64,000 nt of DNA. It comes from Aspidapion aeneum. Taxonomy: Eukaryota; Arthropoda; Insecta; Coleoptera; Brentidae. Below, in pieces: positions 57,487-64,000 of the stretch. Location of the stretch: NCBI GenBank assembly GCA_963576565.1, contig OY755044.1, positions 52,215,347 to 52,279,346 on the forward strand. Direction: 5' to 3'. A program made the position numbers and the translations under genes. Numbering within the stretch: the first letter of the stretch is position 1; every line of letters starts with the position of its first letter. The notes beneath the pieces were generated by a model. That model saw nothing but the letters and a program-made list of their open reading frames with translations, made no database searches and was not told where the DNA came from.

Positions 57487-59315
57487 ACAGTGCTTTATTG
57501 TCAAGAACAAACATTCAGTGGACAAAGCAGGCTAAATCTAACTTATCTATACTCTTTAAAATAATAATAATAAAAAAATATATATATTAAAAGATACACA
57601 TCACAGTCACTTAGATGATAGTTATATAAAATAATAATAAAATAATATTTACACACAACTACAAAAGGCTACAAATTTTCTTTAAATATTAGAAAATAAC
57701 AATAAAAACAAAGTCAAATAAATAAAAACAGATTAATATCTAAATTTGTCAAACTCAATAAAACTAATACAATAAATAAAACCATACATTATTGTAACCC
57801 ATCCTCAAAAAATTCTGCTAGGTTGTAAAATGATGTTTCTATTAGAATTCTTTTTAATTTTAACAGCTTAAAGTAAGTAAGTGATAAAAATAAATTTTCT
57901 TCCCTCGTAAAATATAGATTTTTGTACTAAAGCACTTTTTGGGATAGGAAGAGAAATATTGTTTTTTTGTCTTGTCACTCGGTTTGTCTCTACCATAGGC
58001 CTGTTATTAAACTTTTTATACACAAGGCTTGACGTTTCAAGAATGTAGATGGAAGTAAGATCTGCAGGATTCCCTTTGGTGCACATTAACAATAAAACGG
58101 ACTGCTTTTTTTTGTAATATAAAAAGAAGCTTAAGCAAATATTTACTTGCTGATCCCCAAAATGGGATCCCATATCTAAGATGAGCCTCGAATAAGGAAA
58201 AGTAAACATTTCTGACCATTTCTGCTCCAAGTTCAGATCTTACACACCTGACTGCAAAGCACCCTGAGGAAAGCTTCCTGCTTAATTGGAAAATGTGTTC
58301 TACAAAACAGAGTCGGCTGTCAATATGAACTCCAAGAAACCTGGACACATACCCAGTCTGCAAAGGATTATCCCCCAGATTAATCCTCTCCATGTCACAC
58401 CTAAACCCAAGTATATTGGTTTTATTTACATTGAAGCACAACATGTTAGAATCACACCATTTCTTGATTTTCTTCAAATCTTGAGAGATAGTTAGTCTAA
58501 GGATATTAATGTCCTTGTTATGTCATAGAATGGATGTATCATCCGCAAATATAGTGAACTCTTCAGAAATCTTAAGATAAACAAGATCATTAATGTAGAG
58601 CAAGAAAAGCAAGGGTCCTAAAACTGATCCCTGGGGTACGCCACAGTTTATTCTCATTGAGGAAGAGCATAAACCGGAAACAAGAACTGATTGATTTCTT
58701 TGACTCAAATAGGACCTAAACCATGGCAATACCGAACCCCTTAATCCATAACGCTCAAGCTTCTGCAACAGGATCTCATGATCAACACAATCATAGCCTT
58801 AGACAGGTCACAAAAAACTGCAGCGACTGCCTCACCTTTATTAATCTCTGTGTGAACCCTTTCCAAGAAATCAAAAATAGCGTCATGTGTCCCCATTGCT
58901 GGTTGGAAACCGTACTGCTTTGGTGTAATAACTCTGTATTTAGTAAGGAAGCCCACATTCGCTTTTTGACAAGTTTTTCAATGACCTTTGACACTGTCGA
59001 AAGTAGGGATATGTGTCTGTAATTTGAGGGCTCATCTGTCGACCCACCTTTGTGAAGCGGAATAACAAGACATTCCGGATAAATACCCCTCTCAAAAGAG
59101 TCGTTAATGGAGGAACACAGCGAAAGAAGAGTCACTGAAAATTCGATATTTTTGTTCATGGGAAGTTTTGTTTCTTTATAATATTGGTAATTACTTGTAA
59201 CAATAGATCTAGATCCGTCTACTTTTCCATATTCTTTTATATTTTCATAAAACTGTTTTATTGTGTCACACTGTGATTTTCATAAAACTGTTTTATTGTG
59301 TCACACTGTGAGTAA
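57487..59315 (-). pseudogene. Third LINE: RT and C-terminal region, 5' truncated
   Basis: Minus strand from ~59315: a stretch before the RT (FYENIKEYGKVDGSRSIVTS), PLHKGGSTDEPSNYRHISLL, a shift, ITPKQYGFQPAMGTHDAIFD, FCDLSKA (motif A region), LERYGLRGSVLPWFRSYLSQ, CGVPQGSVLGPLLFLLYIND (motif B), FTIFADDTSIL (motif C, both Asp kept), then NVNKTNILGFRC, FLGVHIDSRL, and the C-terminal part LPSIYILETSSLVYKKFN to ~57868. A 3' UTR follows with AATAAA near 57500. Several frameshifts. Endonuclease missing. CR1/Jockey-like. Confidence 0.85.
59241..59310 (+). repeat. Perfect 35-bp tandem duplication inside the LINE
   Basis: Two identical units at 59241-59275 and 59276-59310, each with ACTGTTTTATTGTGTCACAC. 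Shifts the LINE reading frame because 35 is not a multiple of 3. Confidence 0.9.
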
Positions 59316-59461
59316 TCTTGAGTGCTGTATGCTGTATCTCCTTTTGTGACCCGCGTATATTATCAACTATAGAAACAGCATTTATCTTTATTCCTGTGAC
59401 ATTCTGTATTTCTCCTAGAATAAATAAACAGCCCTGGTATAATTCCTATAAGTTTAGTTGG

Positions 59462-60060
59462 CCGATTTGCTGCAACTGCAGCACGGCACGGCGAAAGAAG
59501 GATAATATTTTTCGCTTGGGATATGTATGTATGTATGTGTCGCGTTAGAGGCTAAACGGCTGAATCGATTTAGACAAAAAAGTTGTCGTTGAATTGCTAC
59601 TGATTCCGAAGGTGCTATAGGCTATAATTTTTTAAACAGGAATCAACATGGCGAACGTCAGACGACATTTTGTCACATGATGTAGGCTTTGAGGCATACA
59701 AATTAGGTACCTAAATTTCAGGTGATTTTAATGAAATTCCTTTGATCGCCCAATGCAAATGTCCTCTAATTTGCTGATATTACTTTGTAGTCCTCCCTGC
59801 TCCCACCCATCTCCCCTTTTGGGGGGGCCTCTTCTAAAACCATATTCGCATAATTTTATCAAATATAGCAACTTTATTGCAACACTATTTTACTAGTCCC
59901 CCGCTCCTTCTTCCTCCTTCTCCCATCCTCCTCATTAGTATAAGTTGTAACTATGACTTTACAAAATATAGGATTTTAAAAATTCTTTCTACACGCGTTT
60001 TAAGAGTTTTTTCAACACCATTTTACTAACCTAAAAATTGTAAATAAAAAAATTTAAATA
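59462..60060 (-). repeat. Dispersed repeat, uninterrupted copy
   Basis: Inverse of 19144-20385: CTGCAACTGCAGCACGGCAC, (TATG)n at 59523-59538, CTAAACGGCTGAATCGATTT, AAAGTTGTCGTTGAATTGCT, CACATGATGTAGGCTTTGAG, CCTCCCTGCTCCCACCCATC. It has no LINE at the site used in the other copy. Next to it, as at 18.9 kb, is the AACTGCTAAAT MITE. Confidence 0.8.
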
Positions 60061-60200
60061 AAAAAAAACACCGAACTGCTAAATCTACTTGTATCTACTA
60101 GTCGCAGTTGGGAACAAAATTACCCAACAACCTGATTCATGAAAGTTCAAAATACTGTATAATTTCGCTTTGGGCATCAAAACTAGAAGTTGAAGTACCC
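60061..60200 (-). mobile_element. MITE, 'AACTGCTAAATTTACTTG' family, half copy
   Basis: AACACCGAACTGCTAAATC, ACTAGTCGCAGTTGGGAAC, CATCAAAACTAGAAGTTGAAG follow the inverse of 18655-18885 up to its middle, then the sequence changes. AAGTAGATTTAGCAGTT at ~62868-62884 is a matching end on the far side of the nest. Confidence 0.65.
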
Positions 60201-60274
60201 AACGGCGACCAGTAGGTACACTCGTGCACATAAAAATCCCGTACACTGAAACTTTTAATAGGTTACTTGTATGT

Positions 60275-62681
60275 GGGGATGGGACAATTCGCCGCGGCCC
60301 ATTCGCCGCGGGGACCATTCGCCGCCGGCCGATTCACCGCGGGGACAATTCGCCGCGAGATTTTTTGTTTTATGATATTATCATTTATTATTTAGCTTGA
60401 CTTCATATAATATATTTTTTATTTGTCTGATCATAACTTTTTTCAAACTTTTCCAACTAGGTGGTTAGTATTCAATAAATTTTTTTTTTTTTAATAAATA
60501 AAATGGCGGAGCCAAAATGGTGGATTTTCCCATTTATGAACTAAGATGCATCAAACTCGGAAGTTTGCGATCTTTCAGTTCGCTGATTATTATTTTTAAC
60601 TTAAACTAAAAAAAAATCAAAATGGCGGATCAAAAATGGCGGCTTTCCCATTTATGAACCAATATGCATGAAATTCGGAACTTTAGGGTGTTTTAGGTCG
60701 CTGATTGTGACTTCTAACTTATACTTTTAAAAAATCAAAATGGCGGTTCCAAAATGGCGGATTTTCCCATTTATGAACCAATATGCATCAAATTCGGAAC
60801 TTTAGGGTGCTTCAGGTCGCTGATTATGATTTCTAACTTAAACTTTTCAAAAAATCAAAATGGCGGTTCCAAAATGGCGGACTTTTCCATTTATAAACCG
60901 ATTGGCATCAAACTCGGAACTTTGCGATCTTTAAGGTCGCTGATTATTATTTCTAACTTAAACTAGAGATAATCAAAATGGCGGATCCAAAATGGCCGAT
61001 TTTTCCATTTATGAACGAATTTGCATCAAACTCGGAACATTCAGATCTTTCAGGTCGCTAATAATTATTTTAACTTAAATTTAAAAAAAATCAAAATGGT
61101 GGATCAAAAATGGCGGACTTTCCCATTTATGAACCAATATGCATCAAATTCAGAATTTTGAGATCTTTCAGGTCGCTGATATTATTTTTAACTTAAATTT
61201 AAAACGAAATAAAATGAGGGATTCAAAATGACGGACTTTTCCATTTATGAAGCAATATGCATCAAATTTGGAACTTTGGGGTGTTTCAGGTCGCTAATTA
61301 TGATTTATTTTCTAACTTAAACCTTAAAAAAAATTAAAATGGCAGATCTATGGCGCACTTTCTTATTTATAAGCCGATTTGACTCAAACTTGAACCATCG
61401 CGGCGCTTAAAGTAACTAAATTCAATTTTTGACTAAAATTAAAAAGCATGAAAATGGCGGATGACTCAAACTTGAAACTTTGCAGTGTTTAAGGTCATTC
61501 ACTAGCTACAATTTTCGACCCAGGTTTTAAAAAATCAAAATAGTAGATTATAGATACAGTACCGGCCAAAAGTTGAGAAACCACCTAAAATTGTATATAA
61601 AAGTTATTCTGTACCGATTATCAAGGAACAAGTGGGGCATTTGAAAACGTTACTCCAGTTCTCAGTTTACGAGTTTCGGCGATGTTCGATACAAAATCAT
61701 TTAGTGTCAGTAAGTGTTCGTTTTGAAAAATGATAGCATTTGGATGAACTGCAATTTATTAAAGATTAAAGATCCCAGTTTGATTCAAATCGTTTTATAA
61801 ATGGGAAAAGTCCGCCATTTCACATACGCCATGTTGTATTTTTTTTTTAAATTTAAGTGAAAAATGTTAATCAGCGACATAAAAGATCGCATAGTTCCGA
61901 ATTTGATGCATATTGGTTCATAAATGGGAAATTCCGCCATTTTGGATCCGCCATTTTGATTTTTTTTAGTTTTAGTAAAAAATAATAATCAGCGACCTTA
62001 AAGATCGCCAAGTTCCGAGTTTAATGCAAATCGGTTTATAAATGGGAAAATCCGCCATTTTGGAGAGTCCAATTTGTTTTTTTTTAAGTTTAAGTTAGAA
62101 ATCATAATCAGCGACCTGAAAGACCCCAAAATTCCGAATTTGAAGCATATTGGTTCATAAATAGGAAAGTCCGCCATTTTGGATCCGCCATATTGATTTT
62201 TTTTTAAGTTTAAGTTAGAAGTCATAATCTGCTACCTAAAACACCTTATAGTTTTGAATTTGATGTATATTGGTTCATAAATGAAAAAGTCCGCCATTTT
62301 TGATCCGCCATTTTGATTTTTTTAAGTTTAAATCAAAAATAATAATCAGCGATCTGAAAGATCGCAAACTTCCGAGTTTGATGCATATTAGTTCATAAAT
62401 AGAAAAATCCACAATTTTGGATCCGCCATTTTATTTATTTTTGAAAAAAAAAAATTAATTAAATACTAACCACCAAATACTTAGTTGGAAAAGTTTGAAA
62501 AAAGTTATGATAAGACAAATAAAAAATATATTATATGAAGTCAAGCTAAATAAAAAATTATAATATCATAAAGCAAAAAATCTCGCGGCGAATTGTCCCC
62601 GCGGCAAATCGGCCGGCGGCGAATTGTCCCCGCGGCGAATCGGCCGCAGCGAATCGGCCGCGGCGAATTGTCTCCTACCCC
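60275..62681. mobile_element. Foldback element FB-B (CGCCGCGG modules), 2.4 kb
   Basis: Left end GGGGATGGGACAATTCGCCG; right end read inward GGGGTAGGAGACAATTCGCC. Terminal GC-rich tandem units (GGGGACAATTCGCCGCG, CCGGCCGATTC) are followed by AT-rich sequence (CATATAATATATTTTTTATT) and ~8 units of a ~118-bp satellite (AAAATGGCGGATTTTCCCAT, ATATGCATCAAATTCGGAAC, CAGGTCGCTGATTATGA); the right half has inverse units. Flanks TTGTATGT and TTATATTT agree at 6 of 8 positions, possibly an aged TSD. Repeat-derived ORFs here are not genes. Confidence 0.85.
61556..61740 (+). mobile_element. Tc1-like terminal fragment at the centre of FB-B
   Basis: TACAGTACCGGCCAAAAGTT followed by GAGAAACCACC is typical of a Tc1-like inverted terminus, with a TA at its edge. 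Only one end is seen; the unique spacer reaches ~61800 where the inverse satellite arm begins. Confidence 0.5.
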
Positions 62682-62872
62682 TTATATTTTGTTGTTAGCT
62701 CCGTTTATAGTTTTATTACCAATTGACATTAAAAAAATTGACTCGAACATTTTGTATGTTACAAAAAAGTTAAAATACCAAGACATCTTAGCTGGATTTT
62801 TAGTAACCTACACTAAAAAAATTATCAATTCAATTTCCCGTATACGAGATTTTTATGAGCACGAGTGTACAA

Positions 62873-64000
62873 GTAGATTTAGCAGTTCACTCTCTTATTT
62901 TAACTACTTACTACTTGGCTAGTTGTATAAACATATGACTCCTATTGACATACATAATCTCTCAACAAATCACTTCACTAACTTTTCCCATTATAGAAAT
63001 TTATTTTCCTTTTAGTTACAAGATATCGATTAAGTGTCTAATGAAACATTATCGCAATTTGTGCAATAAGTAAACCTTTAGCAAAAGCTACCGGTTATTA
63101 AATCCTCCACGCACGATTGCGTTCTGGTGCTCCTTATGATGTTAAAAAACTGTAATTTATTTACCTATCCATACTCCTTGTCGATGGCGTTGACCTTAAA
63201 AAAAATCAAAATATTTCAGTGCTGGACACCAGCACCAAATTTGGCACACAGCTTCTACACATAATAGAGCTTCAAAAATTGCCGGGAGACAATCTTTGGC
63301 ATGTCCGGATTATCCTTTGATGACGTCATCAAAATGGCGGACAAAATTTTTAGCGGGAAATTATCTACCAGTAATTTTGTTGTTTTTTAACCGATTTTAA
63401 GTTTTAATAGCTCATTTTAAAGCTTGAATAATTTGCTAAAAAAAACCTTATATTCATTTTTTTTTGTAGGGGGGGAAGTTTTAACGCATCCCTTAAAATT
63501 GTTGTAATTAGTAAAAACTGTCAACAATTTGTGTACAAAAAACAAAACCAAAAAAAGTTATATTAAATATTAAGTATTAAACAGTTTTTTAATTTTAATT
63601 ATTGTTTGTCCCTTACTCCACTAACACCCCCCCTGCCCCCACGTGTGACTGAACTCTAATAATTTTCTTGTATTGCATGCAAAATAAAAATCATTTTTTT
63701 GGGATTTATTAAATGTTTGTTAATAATTTTAGGAAACTAAAAAAAATTCCTACCCTATTTCCACTGTCCCCACTCCTTCCCTCTAATAAATTTTCTCAGC
63801 TCGCCCTGACCCTTTTTACCACCTCGAGCCCCCAAAATTCTCCCAAAAATTGACAACAAATGATTTAACAGTCTTTTGTCAAAAACATTAAAAAATACCA
63901 GGGACCTGACCTAGGCCCATATTATTGGGATCCCGTGAGGTGAGCGTGAAAGCACAGCTGGCTGTGGTGAAAGTGCCTTTTGTCTTTGTTTATTATTGAA
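62873..64000. other. Noncoding to the window end
   Basis: No supported gene. GACGTCATCAAAATGGCGGAC at 63324-63345 and TTAACCGATTTTAAG at ~63398 resemble words of the FB satellite. Poly-C and poly-A runs are frequent. Confidence 0.4.

Larger units (their letters stand above)
60219..62872. mobile_element. TIR element split by foldback FB-B
   Basis: GTACACTCGTGCACATAAAA with TCCCGTACAC (60219-60247) pairs with GTATACGAGATTTTTATG and AGCACGAGTGTAC (62834-62864); TAGGTTACT also matches. The foldback element lies between. Confidence 0.6.

Noticed and set aside
60754..60966. Repeat-encoded peptide MADFPIYEP... as a real protein
   Set aside because: The frame stays open over two ~120-bp satellite units by chance; other units are broken and the inverse arm gives similar shadows.

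Overview
This window reads as AT-rich nuclear DNA from an arthropod, most likely an insect. It holds Ty3/Gypsy, APE-type LINE, Penelope-like (PLE), P-element-like and foldback elements, many MITEs, and no operons or bacterial gene spacing. The call rests on element content alone; I see no host gene that would fix the species. No rRNA, tRNA or CRISPR array was found. Almost all recognisable coding sequence belongs to mobile elements, and most of it is broken. Only a few short stretches could be host exons: a THAP-domain first exon at 12.8 kb, a signal-peptide ORF at 15.96 kb, splice-signal clusters at 4.3-4.8 kb, and small ORFs at 36.4 and 54.9 kb.

Layout. 0-5.4 kb: 3' part of a Gypsy element with an intact RT-RNase H-integrase frame, a polypurine tract and an LTR start. 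5.4-12.6 kb: MITEs, a 1.6-kb imperfect palindrome and a foldback element built from short tandem modules. 12.6-26.4 kb: the THAP exon and a dense set of inverted-repeat elements, several with visible target-site duplications (TSDs), plus a LINE fragment whose uninterrupted target is preserved at 59.58 kb. 26.5-30.1 kb: a degenerate LINE. 31.4-35.3 kb: a nonautonomous element whose internal tetranucleotide tract has grown to 3.3 kb of (GACA)n and (GCCA)n. 37.8-40.8 kb: two nearly identical, 5'-truncated PLE units head to head, each carrying a hammerhead-ribozyme-like motif. 41.7-44.9 kb: a decayed DNA transposon with long diverged TIRs and a transposase family I recognise but cannot name. 45.1-48.2 kb: a second LINE. 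48.9-50.6 kb: two more copies of the microsatellite element. 50.9-54.15 kb: a P-element-like transposon with a THAP transposase, split by a 1.29-kb foldback element with a perfect 8-bp TSD. 57.5-59.3 kb: a third LINE on the minus strand. 59.5-62.9 kb: a nest of repeats around a 2.4-kb foldback element related to the one at 52 kb.

The most unusual signals are: (i) the two foldback elements that share outer termini and a ~120-bp internal satellite but carry different GC-rich terminal modules; (ii) the giant tetranucleotide expansion inside a transposon; (iii) a hammerhead-like motif in the PLE, with a second copy at 15.5 kb, in which core positions 3 and 8 have both changed in a way that keeps their pairing; and (iv) a recurring microsatellite plus CCGATTTT-like module in three unrelated repeat families. 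Insertions can be ordered in time from the nesting, for example P-like element before foldback element.
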